DNA of 64,000 nt from Prochlorococcus sp. AG-402-A04. GTDB taxonomy: Bacteria; Cyanobacteriota; Cyanobacteriia; PCC-6307; Cyanobiaceae. A program made the position numbers and the translations under genes. Shown in pieces: positions 55,863-64,000 of this stretch. The stretch is from NCBI GenBank assembly GCA_003278045.1, contig QCHG01000005.1, forward strand, positions 1 through 64,000, given 5' to 3'. Below the pieces are notes generated by a model. That model was not told where the DNA came from. It did no database searches and saw only the letters and a program-made list of their open reading frames with translations. Each line of letters begins with the position of its first letter. Positions within the stretch are counted from its first letter, which is position 1.

Positions 55863-56771
55863 TCAAAAAAGCCCTTTTTTAATCAAATCCAAATTATGCT
55901 CAAGCATTTTTATATAGGAACTAGCAGGCCCACTATCAACAGATAATGAATCAACAAAAAGATTTCCTCCAAAATTAGCTCCAGTTTCGTTTACAACAAC
56001 CATTTGAGACTCGTTACTTACAGTGCTTTCGCAAAATACAGATGGGACATTTTTTTCTTTAACTAGTGAGATTGTTCTTGTCATCCTTTTAGGAGTAATT
56101 TGACTTTCAGCATTAACTGGCCACAAATAAACTTCCTCTAATCCATAATCATTTGTTAAATATGAAAAAGCACCTTCACAACTTACTAGATACCTCCTGT
56201 CTTTATTTAAGTTATTAATAAAAAGTGAGAATTCTTTATCTATTTTCGAGAGTTTATCTTTATAAATTTTTCCATTTTCTTCAAATACTTTTCTTTTTGA
56301 TGGCATCAATTCTGATAAAGAATCCACGAGAATATCTACATATAGGATCCCTCTTTTTGGAGAAATCCAGGCATGAGGATTGGGTTTCCCTTCATAAAAA
56401 TCTTCACTGATAAAAATAGGATCTAAATCTTCGGCGACAGTAATTCTTTTAACTTTTAAATTAGAAACAAATTTTTCAGCCCATAATTCAAATCCAAATC
56501 CATTATCTATAAAAACAAAAGCACGAGAGGCATTTACCAAATCGCTTGGAGTGGGTTGGTAGCCATGAACTTCAACTCCAGGTTTCGTTATTGATCTAAC
56601 AATAAAGTCATCTTTAGCAACATTTCTAATTATGTCCGCCAAAACAGTGAAACTTGCCAGTATTACTTCTTTACTTTCATTTTTATTTGATATTCTCTTA
56701 CATGATCCTGATGCTAGAGAGAGCAGAAGTAACAAACTTAAAAAAAGAATATTCTTTCTCATATTTAACAT
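55863..56771 (-). CDS. mntC: Metal-binding lipoprotein of Mn-type ABC transporter
   Basis: The 302-residue cluster A-I binding protein has a lipoprotein signal ending SGSC (Cys24) and four metal ligands: His69 in GVEVHGYQPTPSD, His in NPHAWISPKR, Glu in SVFCESTVS and Asp in LFVDSLSVDSG. The His-His-Glu-Asp set, with no His-rich loop, is that of manganese proteins rather than zinc-type ZnuA. Mn supply matters for photosystem II. Confidence 0.88.
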   Translation of the reverse strand: MLNMRKNILFLSLLLLLSLASGSCKRISNKNESKEVILASFTVLADIIRNVAKDDFIVRSITKPGVEVHGYQPTPSDLVNASRAFVFIDNGFGFELWAEKFVSNLKVKRITVAEDLDPIFISEDFYEGKPNPHAWISPKRGILYVDILVDSLSELMPSKRKVFEENGKIYKDKLSKIDKEFSLFINNLNKDRRYLVSCEGAFSYLTNDYGLEEVYLWPVNAESQITPKRMTRTISLVKEKNVPSVFCESTVSNESQMVVVNETGANFGGNLFVDSLSVDSGPASSYIKMLEHNLDLIKKGLF

Positions 56772-56782
56772 TCATCCTTAAA

Positions 56783-58117
56783 TTATGAACTAAAAGATAG
56801 TTTCATAAGAGGTTTTCTAAGATCAGAAATAAATCCTTTCCAATTTATTTTTTCTTTTTCAAAAGCTTTTTCAACAATTTTCTCAGAATTTTTCTTTATA
56901 AAATCCAAATCAGGTTCTTCTACTCCTTTTGTTATTGCCATAAAATCAGCCAAAGAACTCGATACTACTCTTGTTAAATAAGCAGCGCTGACAGCCTGAA
57001 ATGTTCCAGAGACAAGCCAATTTGGGCCATGTAATTTTGTTATACCAATAAGAGTCTGCCCGCTCCATTCAATAACTCCCTGAGCAATTGCAGTCTTTAA
57101 AATCTCTTTAGACACTTTATCTAAAATTTCAGGAGACCAATTACATCCCCATATAGACTTGATTTCTTTAATCATTAATGAATTTAGTACTGTCATTGCC
57201 ATAACATCAATTGATGGGATAGGAGATAAGAAAACAGTTGTGGCGACAAGAATTTGATTTTTTCTTTGTATACCTTTTAACTGAATTCTTCTTATCCCTT
57301 CAATTTCAGATTGCCAGGAAACATGAAGTTCTTTCAAGAGCCTTTTTTTTGTATTTTCAATATTTTTAGATGAACTTATGAAAAACTTCCTTAACGAAAA
57401 AGGTATATTTGTTATTTCATTCTTATTCACATCAAAAGTAATAATTTTATTTATAAAGTCATTTGAAATTTGAGACTTTAGGTCTTGTATCTGATTTTTT
57501 GCTTCTATTTCGTTGGAAGTTAAAGCCACCAACCAGATTGGCATATTTTTAGGAAACTTTTCCAGCCACAAAAAATCATTTGCCGACAAAGGCAAGTTTA
57601 TAAAATACAAGACTGCATCACTATTCAAAGCTTCTTCTGGAATAATTTCAGAAGAATTGTATTTAGGAAGTTTTTCGAATAAATCAAAGTCAAACTTATC
57701 TGCTATAAAATAACTTTTCAAAACAGACTGACAACTTTGATAATGTTTTTGTCCAATACAACTTATTTTTTCTTTTTCACATCTATTAAGGATCGATTCA
57801 AGTATTTTTTGTCTTTTTGCATTCTGTTTCTCTAATTCATTTGTTGCCTCAAGTTCTTCAAAAAAATTTAAATCTTCATTACATAGATTTATCCAACCAT
57901 CTAAATTATTTGGCTCATTAAATTTAGGCTTATCATTCTTCAAGTAAAAATATCCCCCCAAACACAACGCAAAAAATCCTATTGAGCCTCCTGCAAAATG
58001 AATTAAGTCACTGACAAACCATTCACCAAAACCTAATAACAATAGAATAATAAGAAGATTTTTTTTTGGGAACTTTATGAAATCCTTTAAAAGGTTGTTT
58101 TTACTAATATCAAACAC
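56783..58117 (-). CDS. DUF697/YcjF-like membrane protein
   Basis: The 444 residues carry two N-terminal helices (about 20-56), a middle part resembling a decayed GTPase domain with VLYFINLPLSANDFLWLEK but no P-loop, and a C-terminal DUF697 region (ATTVFLSPIPSIDVMAMTVL, LKTAIAQGVIEWSG). DUF697 proteins are often linked to GTPases of the Era/YcjX type. Function is unknown. It is 11 bp upstream of mntC and has a GTG start. Confidence 0.75.
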   Translation of the reverse strand: MFDISKNNLLKDFIKFPKKNLLIILLLLGFGEWFVSDLIHFAGGSIGFFALCLGGYFYLKNDKPKFNEPNNLDGWINLCNEDLNFFEELEATNELEKQNAKRQKILESILNRCEKEKISCIGQKHYQSCQSVLKSYFIADKFDFDLFEKLPKYNSSEIIPEEALNSDAVLYFINLPLSANDFLWLEKFPKNMPIWLVALTSNEIEAKNQIQDLKSQISNDFINKIITFDVNKNEITNIPFSLRKFFISSSKNIENTKKRLLKELHVSWQSEIEGIRRIQLKGIQRKNQILVATTVFLSPIPSIDVMAMTVLNSLMIKEIKSIWGCNWSPEILDKVSKEILKTAIAQGVIEWSGQTLIGITKLHGPNWLVSGTFQAVSAAYLTRVVSSSLADFMAITKGVEEPDLDFIKKNSEKIVEKAFEKEKINWKGFISDLRKPLMKLSFSS

Positions 58118-58282
58118 AATGCTTTTTTTCTCTAATTTTATTTTAATGCAAGTTGTGAATGAGAAAAGCGAAATTACATAAGTCGTTAATCAATAGATAA
58201 AAATTTAAGGAATTTAAAAAGACTTATTGCATAACAAGATGCTAAGTTAATAGACTATTTAAATAACTTAAGAAAAATCAAG

Positions 58283-58705
58283 ATGTCTAATTCAAATTTC
58301 AGCAATAATCCTGGACAAGAAAATTACAGAGCTCATTCTAATAATGAGAGATCTAATTTCCGAGATAGATCAGGTGGTAGAAGAAATGAAGGAGGATTCC
58401 GCATAAGATTGAGTGATAACGAAATGAAAGCTGTTAAATCAATTCAAGAGAAATTTCAATTAAGGTCTACCGTTGCAGTTCTGGGTTTCTCTGTTAGAAC
58501 ACTTAGTGAAATGGTCAAAGACGAAAAATTGATTGAATCAATTAAAGAATATGCAAAAAATAATAAAAACTCCTCTCAGAATAGACAATCTCAAAATCCT
58601 TATGAAGAAAAGACAAAAACAGCTCCTGACCCATTTGCAAGACCACTAAAAAGCACATCAACCGAAGAGATTCAATCTAGCGAAGTAGAAGAGGATGACA
58701 AATAA
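58283..58705 (+). CDS. Asn/Arg/Gly-rich protein with a short helical core
   Basis: The 140-residue protein has a disordered start (about residues 1-40; RSNFRDRSGGRRNEGGF). The conserved-looking core at 41-90 (IRLSDNEMKAVKSIQEKFQL, then SVRTLSEMVKDEKLIESI) is shaped like a strand-helix-helix, possibly ribbon-helix-helix. The tail is acidic and Pro-rich. The N-terminus resembles RNA-binding RGG segments. It overlaps trpS by 11 bp in a different frame, so translation of the two is coupled. Confidence 0.65.
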   Translation: MSNSNFSNNPGQENYRAHSNNERSNFRDRSGGRRNEGGFRIRLSDNEMKAVKSIQEKFQLRSTVAVLGFSVRTLSEMVKDEKLIESIKEYAKNNKNSSQNRQSQNPYEEKTKTAPDPFARPLKSTSTEEIQSSEVEEDDK

Positions 58706-59711
58706 AAAAAGAATTCTTTCGGGAGTTCAACCAACTGGTGATTTACATATTGGGAATTGGCTTGGGGCGATAAATAATTGGGTTAAGCTTCAAGATCAAT
58801 ATGAAACATTTCTTTGTGTAGTTGATTTGCACGCAATCACAGCTGCATATAATCCCGAAGAATTATCTAAAAACACTATCTCTACTGCAGCTTTGTACGT
58901 CGCTTGTGGAATAGATCCCAAAATATGCTCAATTTTTGTCCAAAGTCAGATTTCAGCACATTCAGAACTTTGTTGGATATTGAATTGCATGACCCCAATA
59001 AATTGGATGGAAAGAATGATTCAATTCAAAGAAAAATCCATACAACAAGGGAATAATGTATCTATTGGATTATTTGACTATCCAATATTGATGGCTGCAG
59101 ACATCCTTCTTTATGACGCTGACTTCGTACCTGTAGGTGAGGACCAAAAACAACATCTTGAACTTGCCAGAGATATTGCACAACAGAGAATTAATGCCAG
59201 ATTTAGTAAGGATAAAAATATTTTAAAAATCCCTCAACCAATCATCATGAAGAATGGTTCAAAAATAATGAGTTTAATTGATGGTTCAAAAAAGATGAGC
59301 AAAAGTGATCCTAATGAGGGCAGTCGCATCAACTTATTAGATCCTCCTGAAATAATCACAAAAAAAATAAAAAGAGCAAAAAGTGACAGTTCTATTGGAA
59401 TTGAATTTAACAACGCTGAGAGACCAGAATCTAAAAATCTTTTGATGATTTATTCAATATTATCTGGCAAAGAAATTTCTCAATGTGAAAATGAATTCTC
59501 AGAGACTGGATGGGGGACATTTAAAAAATTAATCACTGAACAACTTATTGAATCACTAGAACCTATTCAGAAAAAATATAAATTATTAATTAATGATCCT
59601 TATCAATTAAATAAAATACTTGATGAAGGGAAGGGAAAAGCTGAAGATTTAGCAAATCAGACTTTAAAAAGAGTTAAATCAAAATTGGGATTCTTTTCAA
59701 TGGAGAAATAA
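58695..59711 (+). CDS. trpS: Tryptophanyl-tRNA synthetase
   Basis: The 338 residues have the class I HIGH-type motif PTGDLHIGNWLGAI and the KMSKS loop DGSKKMSKSDPNEGSR, with MIQFKEKSIQQGNN and MAADILLYDADFVPVGEDQK between them. It charges tRNA-Trp. It overlaps the preceding gene by 11 bp, and thrS starts 3 bp after it. Confidence 0.97.
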   Translation: MTNKKRILSGVQPTGDLHIGNWLGAINNWVKLQDQYETFLCVVDLHAITAAYNPEELSKNTISTAALYVACGIDPKICSIFVQSQISAHSELCWILNCMTPINWMERMIQFKEKSIQQGNNVSIGLFDYPILMAADILLYDADFVPVGEDQKQHLELARDIAQQRINARFSKDKNILKIPQPIIMKNGSKIMSLIDGSKKMSKSDPNEGSRINLLDPPEIITKKIKRAKSDSSIGIEFNNAERPESKNLLMIYSILSGKEISQCENEFSETGWGTFKKLITEQLIESLEPIQKKYKLLINDPYQLNKILDEGKGKAEDLANQTLKRVKSKLGFFSMEK

Positions 59712-59714
59712 ATT

Positions 59715-61631
59715 ATGCCAACAATTACCTTGCCTGATGGTTCAAAAAAGGTTTTCGAAAAATCTGTAACTATCCTAGAAATTGCCCAGAGTATAGGCTC
59801 TGGATTAGCAAAAGCAACAATAGCTGGGAAAGTAAATGATGTTCTTCTTGATGCAACAATTCCTATAAATAGAGATTCCAAAGTTGTAATCATCACATCA
59901 AAAGATAAAGAGGGGATTGAAATAATAAGGCATTCCTTTGCTCACCTTATTGGCCATGCAGTTAAACAAATTTACTCTGATATTAAAATGGCGATTGGGC
60001 CTGTAATTGAAGATGGTTTTTATTACGATATTTTTTCTGAATACAGATTTACTCCTGAAGATTTAATAAAAATCGAAAATAGAATTAATAAATTAATAAA
60101 AACAAACTATGACGTTGAAATTTCACAAGTTTCTAAAGAGGAGGCAATTAAAACTTTTAAAGAAAGAGATGAGACTTTTAAATTACGAATAATAGAAGAA
60201 ATTCCTGAAAAAGGTCTCATCAATTTATACAAGCACGAAGAATATATCGACATGTGTAGAGGGCCTCACGTACCCAACACAAGACATTTGAGACACTTTA
60301 AGTTACTTAAATTATCAGGCTCATACTGGAGAGGTAATAGCGAGAATGAATCATTACAGAGAATATATGGAACTGCATGGGCTAAAGAAAAAGAACTCAA
60401 AGATTATTTAACAAGGATTGAAGAAGCGGAAAAAAGAGATCATAGAAAACTTGGAAAAAAACATTCACTATTTCATATCCAAGAAGAATCTCCAGGAATG
60501 ATTTTTTGGCATCCAAATGGATGGACAATCTACCAAGTACTGGAAAGATACATAAGAGAAATACTTAAAAAAAATAATTATTTAGAAATAAAAACCCCCC
60601 AAGCTGTTGATAAATCTCTCTGGGAAAAATCCGGTCATTGGGAAAAATTTAGAGACGATATGTTCACTACTGCATCCGAAAATCGAACTTATGCAATAAA
60701 ACCAATGAATTGTCCATGCCATATTCAAGTATTTAATCAAGGTTTAAAAAGTTACAAGGATTTACCTATTCGTCTTGCTGAATTTGGTTCTTGTCACAGA
60801 AATGAGCCCTCTGGTGCACTTCACGGCTTAATGAGAGTAAGAAACTTTACTCAAGATGATGCTCACATATTTTGTACAGAAGAGCAAATTCAAGAAGAGG
60901 TATCTATTTTTATAGATCTTGTTTTCGAGGTTTATAAAACTTTTGGTTTTGATGAAATCATTATCAAATTATCAACTCGTCCTGAACAAAGGGTAGGTAG
61001 TGAAGAAATTTGGGATAAATCAGAAGAGGCTCTTACTAAAGCTCTCGATAATAAAAATCTAAAATGGGAACTTCAACCAGGAGAGGGGGCTTTTTATGGT
61101 CCAAAAATAGAATTCTCGTTAAAAGATTGTCTTAATAGAGTTTGGCAATGCGGAACTATTCAGGTTGATTTCTCAATGCCTATTAGATTGAATGCAACTT
61201 ATGTAGATATTGATAATGAAAAAAGAAATCCAGTAATGCTGCATAGGGCAATTTTAGGATCCTTTGAAAGATTTATAGGAATATTAATTGAACAATATGA
61301 GGCAAAATTCCCAATTTGGCTTGCACCTTATCAAATAATTATAGTAAGTATTACTGAAAGAAATATTGAAAAGTGTTTAGAGTTTAATGAATTAATAAAT
61401 AATAATGGTTACCGATCAAAAGTTGATATTAGGAATGAAAAAATTGGATATAAAATACGAGAGGCTACTCTCGGGAGAGTTCCTTTAATTGCAGTTATTG
61501 GTGATAAAGAAGAGGAAATCGATTCAGTCGCTTTAAGAGCCTTGAATGGAAAAAATTTAGGAATTTTCAATTTAACTAATCTTTGCAAATTAATGGATGA
61601 ATTAATAGAAAAAAAAGGGAGAACAGAATAA
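59715..61631 (+). CDS. thrS: Threonyl-tRNA synthetase
   Basis: The 638 residues comprise a TGS domain ([19 protein letters not shown]), an editing domain with [16 protein letters not shown] and [18 protein letters not shown], the class II core ([60 protein letters not shown]) and the anticodon-binding end. The editing site is intact. It is in the trpS-thrS-glk-thrB string. Confidence 0.97.
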   Translation: MPTITLPDGSKKVFEKSVTILEIAQSIGSGLAKATIAGKVNDVLLDATIPINRDSKVVIITSKDKEGIEIIRHSFAHLIGHAVKQIYSDIKMAIGPVIEDGFYYDIFSEYRFTPEDLIKIENRINKLIKTNYDVEISQVSKEEAIKTFKERDETFKLRIIEEIPEKGLINLYKHEEYIDMCRGPHVPNTRHLRHFKLLKLSGSYWRGNSENESLQRIYGTAWAKEKELKDYLTRIEEAEKRDHRKLGKKHSLFHIQEESPGMIFWHPNGWTIYQVLERYIREILKKNNYLEIKTPQAVDKSLWEKSGHWEKFRDDMFTTASENRTYAIKPMNCPCHIQVFNQGLKSYKDLPIRLAEFGSCHRNEPSGALHGLMRVRNFTQDDAHIFCTEEQIQEEVSIFIDLVFEVYKTFGFDEIIIKLSTRPEQRVGSEEIWDKSEEALTKALDNKNLKWELQPGEGAFYGPKIEFSLKDCLNRVWQCGTIQVDFSMPIRLNATYVDIDNEKRNPVMLHRAILGSFERFIGILIEQYEAKFPIWLAPYQIIIVSITERNIEKCLEFNELINNNGYRSKVDIRNEKIGYKIREATLGRVPLIAVIGDKEEEIDSVALRALNGKNLGIFNLTNLCKLMDELIEKKGRTE

Positions 61632-61641
61632 TCTCGAATAT

Positions 61642-62676
61642 ATGAATTTTCTCGCTTGCGATTTAGGAGGTACTAAAGTTCTATTAGGAATTTTCGAAAA
61701 AGAAATAAATAATAATTCGCCTAAGTTAATATTTAAGAAGAAATATATATCGTCTGATTGGGATTCTTTTGAACTAATCTTAGAAGATTTTCTCAAAAAA
61801 GAATGCAAAAATCTTACTCATCCTTCTTCTGCATGTTTCGCAGTGGCCGGTCCTCTATCTAATAACAACGCAAAAATCATTAACTTGTCATGGAATATTT
61901 CTGGAAATGCTTTACAGAACAAATTTAATTTTAAAAGCTGCGAGCTAATAAATGATTTCGCTGTACAAATTTATGGAATACCTTATTTAAAAAAAAATCA
62001 ATATTCTACCATCCAAAAAGGATCCCATTCTGAAGGTGCTAATAATGATTTGCATGCCATTGTTGGCGCAGGGACTGGTTTGGGCATTGCAAGAGGAATA
62101 ATATCAAGGGGAGAGGTAAAAGTTTTACCTAGTGAAGGTGGTCATGTTGAGTACTCCCCAAAGTCAAAATTAGAATGGGAATTAAAAATTTGGCTTAAGA
62201 ATTATCTAAAAGTTGAAAGGATATCCTGTGAAAGAATTATTAGCGGCACTGGTTTATCAAGAATTGCCGAATGGAGACTAACCAAACCTGACGCCCAAAA
62301 CCATCCTCTACAAAAGTATTTAAAAGAAATTAAAATTTTTGATGCTGCGAGAAAAGAACTACCTGAAAAAATTTGTAATCTTTCTAAAGAAGGGGATCAA
62401 ATAATGATTGAAGTTGAGAGGATATGGTTAGGCGCTTATGCCTCTTTATTGGGAGATGTTGCTCTCCAAGAATTGTGTTTTGGCGGATTATGGATTTCTG
62501 GAGGAACCGCATCAAAACATTTCAAAAACTTTAAATCAGATTTATTTTTAAAACAATTTTTCGACAAGGGAAGATTAAAAGATATTCTTAAAACAATACC
62601 TATGAAAGTAATTTTAGATGAAGATTATGGACTTTTTAGTGCAGCTTGCAGAGCAAAAATGATTTTAAAAACTTAA
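61642..62676 (+). CDS. glk: Glucokinase
   Basis: The 344-residue enzyme of the Glk (not ROK) family has the phosphate loop LACDLGGTKVLLGIF (about residues 3-17), CFAVAGPLSNN, INDFAVQIYGIP with catalytic Asp, and VGAGTGLGIARGI. It phosphorylates glucose, consistent with glucose uptake reported for Prochlorococcus. It starts 10 bp after thrS. Confidence 0.93.
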   Translation: MNFLACDLGGTKVLLGIFEKEINNNSPKLIFKKKYISSDWDSFELILEDFLKKECKNLTHPSSACFAVAGPLSNNNAKIINLSWNISGNALQNKFNFKSCELINDFAVQIYGIPYLKKNQYSTIQKGSHSEGANNDLHAIVGAGTGLGIARGIISRGEVKVLPSEGGHVEYSPKSKLEWELKIWLKNYLKVERISCERIISGTGLSRIAEWRLTKPDAQNHPLQKYLKEIKIFDAARKELPEKICNLSKEGDQIMIEVERIWLGAYASLLGDVALQELCFGGLWISGGTASKHFKNFKSDLFLKQFFDKGRLKDILKTIPMKVILDEDYGLFSAACRAKMILKT

Positions 62677-62685
62677 AAACAAAAA

Positions 62686-63633
62686 ATGTCTATTCCTGAA
62701 GTAGGTAAAAAAATAAGAGTAACAGTGCCTTCCACAACTGCCAATTTGGGGCCTGGATTCGATTGCCTTGGAGCAGCCTTAGATTTGTATAATGAGTTTA
62801 TTTTTACAAGAATTGAAGGTGGTGGAGATAGATTTGATTTGATAATGGAAAGTACAGATGGTAATCATTTAAGAGGAGGACCTGAAAACTTAGTTTTTAG
62901 AGCAGCTCAGAAAGTATGGGATAGCGCAAATATGGATCCTTTTGCACTTGAAGCAAGAGTTAAGTTGGCAGTGCCGCCTGCGCGCGGGCTTGGAAGTAGT
63001 GCTACAGCAATAGTTGCTGGACTAATCGGAGCAAATGCAATAATGAACTCTCCATTGTCCAAAGAAAAACTCCTTGAACTTGCCATTGATATAGAAGGTC
63101 ATCCAGATAATGTAGTTCCCTCTCTTCTGGGTGGGCTTTGTTTGACAGCCAGGGCTTCTTCTCAGAGATGGAGAATCATTAGATGTGATTGGCACGATTC
63201 AATTAAAGCTGTTGTAGCAATACCTGCAATTCGTCTAAGCACAAGTGAAGCAAGAAAGGTTATGCCCAAGAATGTACCCATATCTGATGCAGTTACAAAT
63301 ATGGGGGCACTCACTTTGTTACTAAACGGCTTAAAAGCAGGAAATGCTGAACTCATAAAAGAGGGAATGTTTGATAAGCTACATGAACCCTACAGATGGA
63401 AACTTATTAAGGGTGGATTAGAAGTTAAAGATGCGGCACTAAATGCAGGTGCTTTAGGATGTGCAATTAGTGGAGCTGGGCCAAGTATCTTAGCTTTGTG
63501 TAAAAAAGAAAATGGCAATAACGTCAGTCAAGCCATGGTGAAAGCATGGGAGAAGTCAGGTGTAGCTAGCAGAGCGCCGTTCTTAAACGTTCAAACAACT
63601 GGCAGTCAATTTAGCACTATCTCTGGTAAGTAG
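62686..63633 (+). CDS. thrB: Homoserine kinase
   Basis: The 315-residue GHMP kinase has VTVPSTTANLGPGFDCLGAA, the ATP motif VPPARGLGSSATAIVAGLIG and CAISGAGPSILALC. It competes with the metA-metY branch for homoserine, sending it to threonine. It starts 9 bp after glk. Its higher-GC stretches, near 62960-63000, are not enough to suggest transfer. Confidence 0.97.
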   Translation: MSIPEVGKKIRVTVPSTTANLGPGFDCLGAALDLYNEFIFTRIEGGGDRFDLIMESTDGNHLRGGPENLVFRAAQKVWDSANMDPFALEARVKLAVPPARGLGSSATAIVAGLIGANAIMNSPLSKEKLLELAIDIEGHPDNVVPSLLGGLCLTARASSQRWRIIRCDWHDSIKAVVAIPAIRLSTSEARKVMPKNVPISDAVTNMGALTLLLNGLKAGNAELIKEGMFDKLHEPYRWKLIKGGLEVKDAALNAGALGCAISGAGPSILALCKKENGNNVSQAMVKAWEKSGVASRAPFLNVQTTGSQFSTISGK

Positions 63634-63712
63634 TTTTACTTAGGCATTTTTAATGTTATAGTCTCAAGCTAGTACAACTTCAACTAGAATAAAAAAATTA
63701 TTCATTACATAA

Positions 63713-64000
63713 ATGAATTTAGAATCTTTTCCTTGGTTATCCTCTATAGTTTTACTGCCTTTAGTTGGGGCATTAATAATACCTTTCTTGAGTTCAAAAG
63801 AAGGAGAAGATAATAAACTCCCTAGAAATATCTCATTAAGTTTTTTATTTATAGATTTTTTACTAATAATTGGAGTCCTTTTTCAAAAATTCAATACTTC
63901 TGATAGCTCTTTACAACTTGTAGAAAGAGCTTCATGGTTACCTTCAATTGGCTTAGAGTGGTCCCTTGGAGTAGATGGGTTATCTGCTCCTTTAATAGCA
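63713..64000 (+). CDS. ndhD: NDH-1 subunit 4 (NdhD), N-terminal part
   Basis: The first 96 codons of a gene that runs past the window begin MNLESFPWLSSIVLLPLVGA, with three hydrophobic helices and the family motif ERASWLPSIGLEWSLGVDGL before SAPLIA at the edge. NdhD is a proton-pumping membrane subunit of the cyanobacterial NDH-1 complex; which paralogue (respiratory or CO2 uptake) cannot be judged from this part. Confidence 0.92.
   Translation, partial: MNLESFPWLSSIVLLPLVGALIIPFLSSKEGEDNKLPRNISLSFLFIDFLLIIGVLFQKFNTSDSSLQLVERASWLPSIGLEWSLGVDGLSAPLIA

Overview
The window is a gene-dense stretch of a marine picocyanobacterial chromosome, almost certainly Prochlorococcus and probably a high-light-adapted (HL) strain. 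The evidence is very AT-rich DNA with tiny intergenic gaps, a pcb chlorophyll a2/b2 antenna gene, a lycopene cyclase, a B12-dependent ribonucleotide reductase end, ndhD, phylloquinone genes (menB, menD) and many small cyanobacteria-only families. The exact strain cannot be fixed from the sequence alone. There are no rRNA genes, intact insertion sequences, CRISPR arrays or prophage structural genes.

The left end (1-8.4 kb) is the most accessory part. It starts with the 3' end of nrdJ, followed by a divergent Hlip-like peptide and a probable glutamine-II riboswitch in front of a 33-residue DUF4278-type peptide. Next comes tRNA-Ser(TGA). The 1.5 kb after the tRNA ends in a second, truncated copy of its last 60 nt and also carries a 23-bp exact repeat and a three-copy degenerate motif. 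This looks like a small tRNA-targeted insertion, or its scar, holding a membrane protein, a monooxygenase-fold protein and a micro-ORF. A methyltransferase, small membrane/secreted proteins, Tic20, glyoxalase I, a possible RHH-like/GIY-YIG-like pair and a pentapeptide-repeat protein follow.

From 8.4 to 34 kb the content is metabolic. It includes a GMC oxidoreductase, a CbiX chelatase with His- and Cys-rich tails divergent from an FAD-linked oxidase, and a SulP transporter facing a methionine pair (homoserine acyltransferase plus O-acetylhomoserine sulfhydrylase). Then come an orphan glucosylglycerol-phosphate phosphatase-like gene beside a GpsA-like protein, ArsS, a Fur-family regulator, MscS, a POR-like SDR, lycopene cyclase, a GltS-like symporter and pcb with its terminator. 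Several small unknown genes lead into hisS.

From 34 to 64 kb are mostly core genes. A run of five minus-strand genes (comB, nitrilase, amidase, murI, sds) leads towards acs. It is followed by aroA-mnmC-like-glmU, murF, glgA, menB, menD, lepB, a manganese-type ABC transporter (SBP, ATPase, permease), and a plus-strand series trpS-thrS-glk-thrB that runs into ndhD at the window edge. The most unusual coding item here is a protein at 34144-34566 that joins a strict five-residue glycine repeat to a Cys/His/Met-rich DUF3721-type tail.
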